Of a DNA stretch of 64,000 bases, positions 44,307 to 52,985 are shown piece after piece. A model generated the notes under the pieces. The model ran no database searches, was not told where the DNA came from, and saw only the letters and a list, made by a program, of their open reading frames with translations. The DNA comes from JAPPFW01 sp965200835. Lineage in GTDB: Bacteria; Actinomycetota; Acidimicrobiia; Spongiisociales; Spongiisociaceae. A program made the position numbers and the translations under genes. Within the stretch, counting starts at the first letter, position 1, and the number at the start of each line of letters is the position of its first letter. Where the stretch lies: NCBI GenBank assembly GCA_965200835.1, contig OZ241390.1:372001-436000 (forward strand), read 5' to 3'.

Positions 44307-44681
44307 ATGGGTGCCATATTGGGTGTGCTGTTCCTGGGGGTCCCGATCCTGGAACTGGTGCTGTTCATTTACGTGGAGGAGCGAATCGGGCTCGGGCGTT
44401 TGCTGCTGGGAATCGTCATCTCGGCGGTGCTCGGAGCGTTCCTGGTGAGGCAGCAGGGTCTGGCGGTGTGGCTCCGCTTGAGGGAGGACATGGTGGCTGG
44501 CCGGATGCCGGGTACGCAGCTGGTACATGGCGCGCTGGTGCTGGTCGGTGGAGCACTCCTGCTCACTCCCGGGTTCCTGACCGATGGCGTCGGCCTTGCC
44601 CTCATGATTCCTCCGGTCCGGGAGGCGATCCGTCGGGCAGGTGCCTCCATCCTCCGCAACCGCACCATGATCATCGAGTGA
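44307..44681 (+). CDS. FxsA family membrane protein
   Basis: This 124-aa protein has three or four helices and the FxsA pattern: FLGVPILELVLFIYVEERIGLG, GAFLVRQQGLAVW and GALLLTPGFLTDGVGLALMIPPVRE. FxsA is a cytoplasmic membrane protein known from phage exclusion effects; its normal role is unclear. It diverges from selA. Confidence 0.87.
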   Translation: MGAILGVLFLGVPILELVLFIYVEERIGLGRLLLGIVISAVLGAFLVRQQGLAVWLRLREDMVAGRMPGTQLVHGALVLVGGALLLTPGFLTDGVGLALMIPPVREAIRRAGASILRNRTMIIE

Positions 44682-44816
44682 ACCTCGATCGATAGTGAAT
44701 GGATCACCCCGGGCGCGCTGGCTTACCCGGGAAGCTATGGATGGACTCGCCCAGCCAATCTGCAAGGTTGACCGCCAGGTCAGAACCGAGTCCCATCGAA
44801 CCCGTGCGAGGGTGAT

Positions 44817-46148
44817 GTGAAGCGGCAACGCACGAAGGGATGGCGGGCGGTGGCGGCCGGCTGGTTGTGCGCCATCCTGGTGGCCTTACCGGCCGTTGCC
44901 CAAGTCAGTGATGAGGACTTACGTCGAGCACAAGCCGATTACGAACGCTTGAAGGAGGAATCAGCCGATCTGGCGCGCCAGTATCAAGCGGCGTGGGCCG
45001 CCGAGGCGGAGCTCCAGAGCCAGATCGATATCCTTCAAATCACGATCATCGAACTCGGTATAAACCTGCGAGTCCTGCGGGACCAGGTGCGCGAGAGAGC
45101 GGTCGAGCTATACATGGACAATGCCACCGCGGGCAACCTGGCGTCCCTGCTGATCTCGGCCTCTCCCAGCGATCTCGATACCAGGGTGGAGTACCTCAAC
45201 GACATCCGCCGGAACGATCAGGTCATGGTCAATGGACTCGAGCTCCTCAATCGCCAGCTGCAGGGACGTACCGGAGAGCTGAACCGCCAGCGAGAGGAGC
45301 AGGCGGCGATGCTCGTCCGGCTCGAGGAGGTAGCCATCGACCTCAACCAGCGATTGGAGGAGGGTCAGCGAACCTACGAGCTCCTCCAACAACGCCGGGA
45401 GGAAGAACGAGCCCGGCAGGAAGCAGAGGAAGAGCGGGCTAGGCAGGAAGCCGAAGAACGGGCCAGGCAGGAGGCGGAGGCCCGCGCCGAAGCAGAAGCA
45501 CAAGCGGCGACCACGACCTCGACGCTCCCACCCGAGGCCACCACCACCTCCACCACATCTTCCGCAACCACGACCACCACCAGCGAACCCGCAACCACCA
45601 GCACTGCGACCACCACCGAACCGAGCACCACGACCACGACGGCACCGATAGTGGTGACGGACACGACCCTGGCCCCTGCCACTGTTCCTCCGCAGAGCGA
45701 ACCGGAAGATGAGCCTGGACCGGAGGAAGCCACGATGGTTTGCCCGGTCGACGGCTTCCACACGTTCACCGACACGTGGGGAGCTCCCCGATCCGGTGGG
45801 CGCCAACACGAGGGCGTGGACTTCCTGGCCGCCCGGGGTACTCGGGTCGTGGCAGTCGAGGGCGGCTTGGTGGAGCGGATGCGCAACGGTGGACTGGGAG
45901 GCATAACGGTCTGGCTCCGGAGCCACGACGGGGACTCCTACTACTACGCTCACCTCGACGCCTGGGCTCCCGGCCTGTCCGCCGGCCAGGAGGTCGCGGT
46001 GGGGGAGCCACTAGGGGTGGTCGGTACCACCGGGAACTCACCCGAACACATCCCGCATCTGCACTGGGAGTTCCATCCGGGCGGTTACGTCCCGGGCGGC
46101 AACAGCGCCATCAACCCGACCCCGTTGGCTCGCCAACTGTGCGACTAG
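44817..46148 (+). CDS. Secreted coiled-coil M23 peptidase (EnvC/NlpD-like)
   Basis: This 443-aa protein has a signal peptide, a long coiled coil (about 30-215), an Ala/Glu/Thr-rich linker and a C-terminal M23 (LytM) domain with RQHEGVDFLA, HTFTDTWG and HIPHLHWEFHPG. The HxH and the zinc-ligand His and Asp (HEGVDF) are present, so it could cleave peptidoglycan or activate an amidase. GTG 44817 is chosen with no clear ribosome binding site. Confidence 0.85.
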   Translation: MKRQRTKGWRAVAAGWLCAILVALPAVAQVSDEDLRRAQADYERLKEESADLARQYQAAWAAEAELQSQIDILQITIIELGINLRVLRDQVRERAVELYMDNATAGNLASLLISASPSDLDTRVEYLNDIRRNDQVMVNGLELLNRQLQGRTGELNRQREEQAAMLVRLEEVAIDLNQRLEEGQRTYELLQQRREEERARQEAEEERARQEAEERARQEAEARAEAEAQAATTTSTLPPEATTTSTTSSATTTTTSEPATTSTATTTEPSTTTTTAPIVVTDTTLAPATVPPQSEPEDEPGPEEATMVCPVDGFHTFTDTWGAPRSGGRQHEGVDFLAARGTRVVAVEGGLVERMRNGGLGGITVWLRSHDGDSYYYAHLDAWAPGLSAGQEVAVGEPLGVVGTTGNSPEHIPHLHWEFHPGGYVPGGNSAINPTPLARQLCD

Positions 46149-46194
46149 CCCCCGAACGAGCTGCCGATGGCCGGCCCGCCCGGTTCGAACTCGG

Positions 46195-47361
46195 CTAACT
46201 CCCTAACGCCCCCACCGAGGCACCGACCTCCAGACCTGCGATCAGACGAGCAATCCGCCCCGTGCAGGTTTCGGCGTCCGCGGGAGGGACGAGCTTGATC
46301 AACCGCCTCGCTATCGCTGCAAAGGAGCGGGCCGCGGCCGTGGCGGGCTGAGCAACTACGACCGGCTTCCCCTGATCGGCACCCTCGCCCAGGGCCGGCT
46401 CCAGTGGCACGCTGCCTATGAGTGGAATACCCAGGGAGGTGGCCAGCCGGTCACCTCCGCCCCGACCGAACACCTCGAAGCGCCGGCCTTCAGGAGTTTC
46501 GAAGTACGACATGTTCTCTATGACCCCGACCACCGGCATCGCGGAGCGCCGCGCCATGTCGGCCACCCGGACCGCCACTTTCTGGGCACTCGAGGCGGGT
46601 GTCGTGACCACCACCATCTCGGCCTGAGGGAGCAATCGGGACAGGGCCATCTGTATGTCACCGGTTCCGGGGGGCATATCGATCACCAGGTAGTCGAGCT
46701 CTCCCCAATTCACCTGCTGCAGGAACTGGTCGAGTGCCTTGGAGAGCATCAGCCCGCGCCACATGAGGGCAGTTTCCTCCGACTCCACGATGAGACCCGT
46801 GGACACCACCCGGATTCCATGGGCCTCCACGGGCTGCATGAGACGGGTCTCCGGATCCGCCTCGATCCGGTCCGTGGTACCGAGCATCCGGGGTATCGAG
46901 AACCCCCAGATGTCCGCGTCGAGGAGGCCCACCCGGTACCCGAGCTGCGAGATGGACAATGCCAGGTTCACCGAGACCGAGCTCTTGCCGACCCCTCCCT
47001 TCCCGCTACCGACCGCCACCGCCCGAGTAGTGGGACTGACCTGGGTGGGGGCGGCGTTCTCGCGGGCTCGCCGGCGGGCCACCTCCATCAATCCGGCCCG
47101 CTGGGCTCGGGTCATCGCTTTGGTCTCCACCCGCACTTCGTCGACTCCGGGGAGAGCCCCGATCTTGCGGACCGTGTCACCCTCTATCTGGGCCCTCATC
47201 GGACACTCAGCGATGGTGAGGGCCAGCCCGACCGTCACGGTGCCACCCTCCACCGAGACTTCTTTCACCATGCCCAGGTCGACCACATCGGATCCGAGCT
47301 CCGGGTCGAACACGCCCCTCAGTGCTTCTAACATCCGTTCTCTGGTCGGTAACTCTGACAT
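46195..47361 (-). CDS. Mrp/NBP35-family Fe-S cluster carrier ATPase
   Basis: This 388-aa protein has an N-terminal MIP18/DUF59 domain (VFDPELGSDVVDLGMV) and a ParA-type ATPase with Walker A GSGKGGVGKS near 125 and DLLVID-type Walker B in YLVIDMPPGTGDIQMAL. Mrp proteins bind and transfer Fe-S clusters; the C-terminal CxxC of many is not obvious here. Divergent from an A-type Fe-S carrier gene. Confidence 0.9.
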   Translation of the reverse strand: MSELPTRERMLEALRGVFDPELGSDVVDLGMVKEVSVEGGTVTVGLALTIAECPMRAQIEGDTVRKIGALPGVDEVRVETKAMTRAQRAGLMEVARRRARENAAPTQVSPTTRAVAVGSGKGGVGKSSVSVNLALSISQLGYRVGLLDADIWGFSIPRMLGTTDRIEADPETRLMQPVEAHGIRVVSTGLIVESEETALMWRGLMLSKALDQFLQQVNWGELDYLVIDMPPGTGDIQMALSRLLPQAEMVVVTTPASSAQKVAVRVADMARRSAMPVVGVIENMSYFETPEGRRFEVFGRGGGDRLATSLGIPLIGSVPLEPALGEGADQGKPVVVAQPATAAARSFAAIARRLIKLVPPADAETCTGRIARLIAGLEVGASVGALGS

Positions 47362-47499
47362 CGCGCTCCGCGACCTCGCCTGGTACCCACCTTATCGGAG
47401 TGGTGTTGCTGGACAACCTGCCTGTCTCGGATCCTATTCCGGTTATAGTTAACGGTCGATGCAGGTCGAGCGGCCCCACGGCCGGACGGAGACAGTCAG

Positions 47500-47862
47500 A
47501 TGGAACAGCTCGTCAAGATACGCTCACGGAAGCCCGTCCGGGCGGTGACTTTGACCCCTAGCGCGGTCGACAAGGTCCGGAACCTGCTGGTCACCGAGGA
47601 TGACCCATCGCTGGGCCTGCGCATGGCTGTCCGGCCCGGAGGTTGCTCCGGCTTCTCCTATGAGATGTACTTCGACTCCGATGTGGGCGCGAGTGACCAT
47701 GTCGAGAAGTTCGACGGCGTGAACGTCATCGTGGACCGCCAGAGCGTGGAACTGCTCCGCGGAGCGGTGCTCGACTACGAGGACGGGCTGATGGGAACAG
47801 GGTTCGCCATCAACAACCCCAACGTCAGCAGATCGTGTGGTTGCGGCAACAGCTTCAGCTGA
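47500..47862 (+). CDS. A-type iron-sulfur carrier (ErpA/HesB family)
   Basis: This 120-aa protein has the three conserved cysteines of A-type carriers: one in RPGGCSGFSYEM near residue 49 and two in SRSCGCGNSFS at the C-terminus. It hands Fe-S clusters to apo-proteins. GGAG precedes the ATG, and a TATAGT-like -10 box lies at 47444-47449. It pairs divergently with mrp, so the locus is an Fe-S maturation node. Confidence 0.93.
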   Translation: MEQLVKIRSRKPVRAVTLTPSAVDKVRNLLVTEDDPSLGLRMAVRPGGCSGFSYEMYFDSDVGASDHVEKFDGVNVIVDRQSVELLRGAVLDYEDGLMGTGFAINNPNVSRSCGCGNSFS

Positions 47863-47951
47863 CCGGTCGTGATCAGGACATCCTATGACGCCGGCTTCGG
47901 CCCACGGTTGGGTCGACTTCTGGCCCGGGTAGCGGGGCGGGCGACCCGATA

Positions 47952-48338
47952 GTGAAACAGGTTCTATCGACCCCCGGCGCACCGCCTGCCCTCGGCCCCT
48001 ACTCGGTGGCCGTCCAGACCGGCCACTTGGTCTTTTTCTCCGGGCAGGTGGCACTGCGGCCGGAAGGAGGACGGAACGACGGGGATGTAGCAGATCAGAC
48101 TCGGCAGGTGATGGACAACCTCGGCGTCATGCTGTCCGATGTCGGGCTCGGCTACCAGCACATCGTCAAAACGACCATCTTCATGACAGATATCGCAGAC
48201 TACGCGGAGATCAACCGCGTGTACGCCAGCTACTTCGATACGGATCCACCTGCCCGCTCCGCCATCCAGGCAGCGGCACTTCCCGGTGGTTTCGGAGTGG
48301 AGATCGAGGTGATCGCCGCTAGAAGGGCCGCCGGCTAA
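47952..48338 (+). CDS. RidA family deaminase
   Basis: This 128-aa protein has the RidA/YjgF pattern: GPYSVAVQTGHLVFFSGQ, QVMDNLGVMLSD, and PPARSAIQAAALPGG with the catalytic Arg. RidA proteins hydrolyse reactive enamine/imine intermediates of amino acid metabolism. GTG start. Confidence 0.92.
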   Translation: MKQVLSTPGAPPALGPYSVAVQTGHLVFFSGQVALRPEGGRNDGDVADQTRQVMDNLGVMLSDVGLGYQHIVKTTIFMTDIADYAEINRVYASYFDTDPPARSAIQAAALPGGFGVEIEVIAARRAAG

Positions 48339-48540
48339 CGGAGGACCCGGTCCATCGGGAGCCCATCCGCTGCCCCCAACCGATCTCTTCCCCAGCCCTG
48401 CTGGAAGGGTCGCGAAGAAATCACCACCGTTATATCAGCTTCTAGTTATCATTACCGGGAGCTGGCCAGCATCGGGCTCTTGCACGTTGCTGGGTCTGCG
48501 AACAACCACCTCACTCGTCTCCAAATGGGAGGAACACCAA

Positions 48541-49578
48541 GTGCCATATCGAGCTATGTACATCTGGATAGACGGAACCGAGCCCACCCCGCTGCTCCGC
48601 TCGAAGACCAAGGTCCTCAAGGAGGGCGAGGAACCGGGCATCTGGGGCTTCGACGGTTCCAGTACCGCCCAGGCCCCCGGTCACGCCTCAGACGTGGTGC
48701 TCCGGCCGGTCAAGTCGGTGCCGGACCCGATCCGGGGTGGTGACGACATTCTCGTTCTGTGCGAGTGCCTGAACGACGACATGAGCCCCCACCGGACCAA
48801 CACCAGGGCAGGGTGTGTAGCCGCCGAGGAGAAGTACGCCTCCTTCGAGCCCTGGTTCGGGATGGAGCAGGAATACACCTTCATCCAGATGGCGGATACC
48901 ACGGCCTACCAGATAGGCGGACGCCCGCCCGGGTTCCCCGAAGCTGGTTATCCGGCGCCGCAGGGACCTTACTACTGCAGTGTCGGAGCCAACCGAGCCT
49001 TCGGCCGGCCCGTGGTGGACGCTCACAGCCAAGCTTGCATCGATGCGGGTCTCGACATCGAGGGGACCAACGCTGAGGTGATGGCTGGCCAGTGGGAATA
49101 CCAGATAGGACCACTGTCAGCGGTGGAAGTGTCCGACCAGCTAGTGATCGCCCGCTGGTTGATGGACCGGATTGCCGAGGACTATGGTCTCGAAGTGACC
49201 CTGCATCCCAAGCCCATGCTGGGTGACTGGAACGGCGCAGGGTGCCACACCAACTTCTCCACCAAGCAGATGCGGGAAGGCGATGGCGCTTATGACGCGA
49301 TAATCGCCGCCTGCGAGGCACTGGGTGCCAAGGCCGACGAGCATATCGCCAACTACGGGGCCGACATAGAGATGCGGCTCACCGGCGCTCACGAGACCCA
49401 GCGCTACGACCAGTTCAGCTACGACGTGTCCGACCGGGGCGCTTCGATCCGTATCCCGTGGCAGGTCGAGCGGGACCGCAAGGGCTACATCGAGGACCGC
49501 AGGCCCAACTCCAACTGCGATCCCTACACCGTGACCCGGCTCATGGTCGAGACCATCTGCGGAGCTGCCTCCGCCTGA
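48541..49578 (+). CDS. glnII: Glutamine synthetase type II (GlnII, eukaryotic-like)
   Basis: This 345-aa protein is of the short GSII type. Signatures: YIWIDGTEPTPLLRSKTK, WGFDGSSTAQA, FGMEQEYTF, GPYYCSVGANRAFGRPVVDAH and NWNGAGCHTNFSTK-like DWNGAGCHTNFS. It makes glutamine from glutamate and ammonium. GTG 48541 follows GGGAGG by eight bases; the upstream codons are not conserved. A perfect hairpin terminates the gene. Confidence 0.93.
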   Translation: MPYRAMYIWIDGTEPTPLLRSKTKVLKEGEEPGIWGFDGSSTAQAPGHASDVVLRPVKSVPDPIRGGDDILVLCECLNDDMSPHRTNTRAGCVAAEEKYASFEPWFGMEQEYTFIQMADTTAYQIGGRPPGFPEAGYPAPQGPYYCSVGANRAFGRPVVDAHSQACIDAGLDIEGTNAEVMAGQWEYQIGPLSAVEVSDQLVIARWLMDRIAEDYGLEVTLHPKPMLGDWNGAGCHTNFSTKQMREGDGAYDAIIAACEALGAKADEHIANYGADIEMRLTGAHETQRYDQFSYDVSDRGASIRIPWQVERDRKGYIEDRRPNSNCDPYTVTRLMVETICGAASA

Positions 49579-49587
49579 TCCCGTCTC

Positions 49588-49625
49588 GAGCCTCCGGCCT
49601 CACCCTCTCTCGAGGCCGGAGGCTC
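49588..49625 (+). terminator. Terminator hairpin of glnII
   Basis: A perfect 14-bp inverted repeat (49588-49601 with 49612-49625) encloses a 10-base loop and starts ten bases after the stop codon. There is no U tract, which is common in actinobacterial terminators. Confidence 0.65.
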
Positions 49626-49739
49626 ACCACGTTCCCTACTGCCACGCTCCACTTTAGTCCTCCTAAGTCGTGTGACTTGATTTACTGCTGCCACTAAATT
49701 TGGCTCCATGCAGATCGACCTCGCCCTTGGAGATGGCCC

Positions 49740-50741
49740 ATGAGACAGGTGGCATTGAAAAACCCTTACCGACCGGGTGCCGGTCATATGCCTCCCTACC
49801 TAGCCGGGCGGACAGGAGCACTCCAAGAGTTCAGGAATCACGGTCCCCGGACAGCCGCGGATCGGCTTCCGGAACGAGTCTCTAAAAGGTGAACACCTCG
49901 ATTGCGCTGCCCTGACGGACATATATGTAAACACGCCAGGTTTGAGCTCCGACAAGCTAAAGGCTGTCCTAGAGTTCGTGGCACAGGCCCTTGACGAAAC
50001 AGGCAACAGTAGGGTTATCTTTGCCTACGACGAGGCACAGAACCTGTCCGACCACAGCCCTCGGGATTCCTTTCCGCTCTCCCTATTGCTTGATGTCTTC
50101 CAGTCCATACAAAGGAAGAACCTTCGTTTCATGCTAGTTCTAACCGGGTTACCGACCTTGCTCGTAAGGCTCGTTGAGGCACGAACCTTCTCGGAACGGA
50201 TGTTTCGAGCCTTGAGGTTAGGTAGGTTGAGTGACGGTGATAGCAGGGAAGCTATCACGAGACCGATTATAGAGTAAAGATATCCTGCGGTATGGACAGA
50301 GAACTCTGTAGACACGATAGTCCGCCAGGCAGGCAGTTACCCGTATTTCATCCAGTTCTTTTGTCGAGAAGGGTTCGATGCATGGATTCAAAAGACGCGG
50401 CCATGAGGAAGCGAACGTGTCTGTCGAGGCTATCCAGCGGAAACTCGACACCGACTTCTTCTCGGCCCGATGGGTTAGCGCCACCGAGAGACAGCAGCAA
50501 CTTCTTTGGGTGATCGCCAACTTGGACAACGCAGATGATGAGTTCACGATCTCAGAAATCGTCGAGCTAGCGAAATCCCGTCTTGAGAAAAGGGTTTTCA
50601 ACAAGTCACGCCAGCCAGATGTTATGTTCCCTGGCCGATCGCGGCCTCATATACAAGCATCGCTTCGGGCGATATTCGTTCGCCGTACCGCTGATGGCAC
50701 AGTTCATCCGAAGGAACTACGACGATCCGACCGTGGGGTAG
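49740..50741 (+). pseudogene. Decayed AAA ATPase
   Basis: Pieces of one ATPase occur in several frames. The N-terminus NPYRPGAGHMPPYLAGR (49740-49800) resembles a family of AAA ATPases; after about 30 residues the Walker A region is missing. A second piece (to 50277) has Walker B RVIFAYDEAQNL and LVLTGLPTLL; then an in-frame TAA, a third piece (WTENSVDTIV...YPYFIQFF), a shift into a fourth (50378 on) and a last shift into SLADRGLIYKHRFGRYSF to 50741. The product is certainly non-functional. The AAGTC/GACTT inverted repeat at 49665-49678 may be the remains of its operator. Confidence 0.78.
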
Positions 50742-51032
50742 GCACCAGCTAGCCCCACGACCGAGTTGGTTTGCTGATCCTGCCCTTTTGGGCGATTGGA
50801 CAAGCACCTAGTGGTCAGTCGTCTCGGCATCGTTTGGGATGCTCGTATCGAATATCGACCCATCGACAACCCGTAAGTTCGGGAGGATCGGCTACATAGG
50901 AAGAGCTTCCGCCTTGGCCGGCGTGCTTTGACCCGGCTACGACCGCGCCATCAAGCCCCGCTGCGGAGTGTCCGCCTCACCGTCGGACTGCGGTGAATTC
51001 GCGGGAGTACCTGGTGTGACCTCAATCGGGGC
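50742..51032. other. Gene-poor stretch after the decayed ATPase
   Basis: No intact gene is visible. On the minus strand at about 50808-50894 a short frame encodes LPNLRVVDGSIFDTSIP, similar to the FAD-domain end of GMC oxidoreductases, but it is only some 27 residues and may be chance. Base composition is lower in GC than surrounding genes. Confidence 0.3.
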
Positions 51033-51668
51033 TTACCTACCGGTCCCTTGCAGCGCTATCTCGATTATCTGATCCACCTGCTCGTTGAAGCTGGCGGTCG
51101 CGGCACGGAACTCGAGCAAGGCCCCCTTGCGGATGTCGCCGGGGTCAGATGATCTCAAGCCGGTCAACATGCCATCCGCGGCCGTCGCTATCGAGCCTGC
51201 CAGATCTACGAGACCATCGTGGGCCATGGTCAGGCCGGGGCGGTCCCCGGCTGGGCGGTGTAGCTCCACGTCGTCACTGAAGATTTCCGCCTGCTCACCC
51301 AGCGCAACCATCTCGTCCTGTGCCTCCTGGTAGGTGATGTTTCCTTCCTCCCAGTCCTGATTGACCATGTTCGCGTCAGCCAGGAGAGCGGCCAGGGCTG
51401 CCTTGTCCTCCTCGAGGTCGTTGAGGTAGCGTTCGATCTCGGGTGAGATCGAAGTTGTGGAGGTGGTCTCCTCCGGCACCTCAGTGCCGTTTTCGGTATC
51501 CGCGGGAGAGCTCGGGACGGTCGTCTCCACGGTGGTGGTCGATGCCAGCTGGTCGGGAAGCCCATCCGTGCCGAGACGGTTGATCCAATAATATGTGAAC
51601 ACAACCATGCCCAGAACGACCAGGGGCAGCACCCAACGGCCGGGCTTGGGGTCAGGGTTTCGCATCAT
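51033..51668 (-). CDS. Hypothetical membrane-anchored protein with Thr-rich linker
   Basis: This 211-aa protein has a short cytoplasmic N-terminus, one helix (WVLPLVVLGMVVFTYYWI), a Thr/Ser/Glu-rich linker and an extracellular helical domain (about 75-205) with many Leu/Glu heptads. It has no recognised family. Probably an envelope protein with a coiled or helical bundle. It diverges from another membrane-anchored protein of similar design (51809). Confidence 0.6.
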   Translation of the reverse strand: MMRNPDPKPGRWVLPLVVLGMVVFTYYWINRLGTDGLPDQLASTTTVETTVPSSPADTENGTEVPEETTSTTSISPEIERYLNDLEEDKAALAALLADANMVNQDWEEGNITYQEAQDEMVALGEQAEIFSDDVELHRPAGDRPGLTMAHDGLVDLAGSIATAADGMLTGLRSSDPGDIRKGALLEFRAATASFNEQVDQIIEIALQGTGR

Positions 51669-51808
51669 ACCGGGACCAGGTTAGTAGCCCGAAAGCCATT
51701 GTCGGGCCTTCCCGACAGCCCGGACCCCCTAGACGGCGCAGGATCGGTCACGTATGGTGGAGCTGGCGCGATGGCCGGGAGCGGCGGTGGACACAAAGGG
51801 GTCCTTCC

Positions 51809-52633
51809 GTGCAAGACGTTCCTCCCAGTTCTGAAGACCAGGTAAGCGAACACCTCCCCTGGGAACATCTGACGATCCCTCCATCACGCGATCGCCGGTT
51901 CCTGATATATGGCGTAGCCGGCGGGCCGGTAGTGGTCATCCTCCTCGTGGTTGTGCTCAGACAAGTCAACAGCCCCTCCCCCGCCGAACTCGCTCCCGTA
52001 ATCCCCGTGACGGTAACGTCCGCCGAAGCCACATCGACGGATGCCGCGACCCAGGATACCGCCAGTTCGGTCACCTCGCCCCCTTCCACCGTCCCGCTGG
52101 CCGGACCAGAGGCCCCTCTCCAGATCTCCGAAGCCGACCTGCGGGCCGTCGAACCCGGGAACGTAGAGCGGGAAGTAGCCGCCAGGGCGGAGTGGTTCGT
52201 GCTCGAGTTCTTCACCCTCGATCCGTCCGATCCGTGGCAGGGTCGGGTAGAGGCCGCATCCGGGCTGGAGCTCCCGAACGACTTGGTCCCGAATGCCTCG
52301 GACGACCTGGCCGTTTCGTATGTCGAGTGGACCCGTGCTGCCTCGATACAACAGATCGGCGAGTATCTATTCGAGGCCTTCGTCCTGATCCGTCGCTTGG
52401 TGGCATCGGATGGGGTGACGTTCCGACGCCTTCCGGTGGAACAGGTAGCTGTACATTTCGAGACATTTCCCGATGGGCGAATCCGGGCGGCGTCCCTTCC
52501 CCGGTTCACCATCCCGGATGACTCCCAGCCGGCGCCGCTGGTTGACGCAGGCCTTTCGTGGGTAACCGATGCAGCAGGAATCGTGTGGCCCCACTCACCA
52601 CAGCCATTGGTAGGCGCCCTGGGCTCCGGGTAG
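51809..52633 (+). CDS. Hypothetical membrane-anchored protein
   Basis: This 274-aa protein has a cytoplasmic N-terminus, one helix (FLIYGVAGGPVVVILLVVVL, near 30-50), a Thr/Ser-rich linker and a C-terminal extracellular domain of mixed character (AEWFVLEFFTLDPSDPW). No family is recognised. The design resembles the divergent neighbour and may reflect a joint role in the envelope. GTG start. Confidence 0.62.
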   Translation: MQDVPPSSEDQVSEHLPWEHLTIPPSRDRRFLIYGVAGGPVVVILLVVVLRQVNSPSPAELAPVIPVTVTSAEATSTDAATQDTASSVTSPPSTVPLAGPEAPLQISEADLRAVEPGNVEREVAARAEWFVLEFFTLDPSDPWQGRVEAASGLELPNDLVPNASDDLAVSYVEWTRAASIQQIGEYLFEAFVLIRRLVASDGVTFRRLPVEQVAVHFETFPDGRIRAASLPRFTIPDDSQPAPLVDAGLSWVTDAAGIVWPHSPQPLVGALGSG

Positions 52634-52654
52634 TGGAGGAAGGGAGGTCGATGC

Positions 52655-52915
52655 TCAGGCCGCCGGGTGGTGGCGCTCGAGGACTTCCTGAACCAGAGGG
52701 GTGATCCCCTGCCAGTCAGCCGGAGGCAGTTTGGAAATCGTTACGAAGTCGGCCGTCATGAACACACTGGCCACCCCCTCGATGGCCAGCAGTTCCTCGG
52801 CTACCGGATCGTCGGCGGCGTTGGAACGGACATAACTTCTCGGCCCTCCGACCCCAACCCCCACGGTGAACTTCAGGGCGTTGGGATTCGGGGTCCGCTG
52901 CGGTGTGATGCTCAT
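52655..52915 (-). CDS. NifU N-terminal (Nfu-N-like) domain protein
   Basis: This 86-aa protein matches the Nfu N-terminal scaffold domain: MSITPQRTPNPNALKFTV at the N-terminus, VASVFMTADFVTISK in the middle, then LVQEVLERH. The cluster-binding CxxC is in a separate C-terminal domain that is absent, so this is a standalone N-domain. It converges with the preceding gene and diverges from glcD. Confidence 0.8.
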   Translation of the reverse strand: MSITPQRTPNPNALKFTVGVGVGGPRSYVRSNAADDPVAEELLAIEGVASVFMTADFVTISKLPPADWQGITPLVQEVLERHHPAA

Positions 52916-52985
52916 CGAACCTCCTACCCGACGGATGCTAACCGCCCACTTGATCCTGCCCGATTACGGGTAGAATCGCATCATC

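Noticed and set aside
44682..44816. tRNA-Sec between fxsA and the M23 peptidase gene, near selA
   Set aside because: A GGTTCGAT-like stretch is present on the minus strand but no matching T stem, acceptor or long variable arm can be folded.
50808..50894. GMC oxidoreductase-like peptide on the minus strand
   Set aside because: Only about 27 residues, with an upstream stop and no other family motif nearby; likely chance or too decayed to call.
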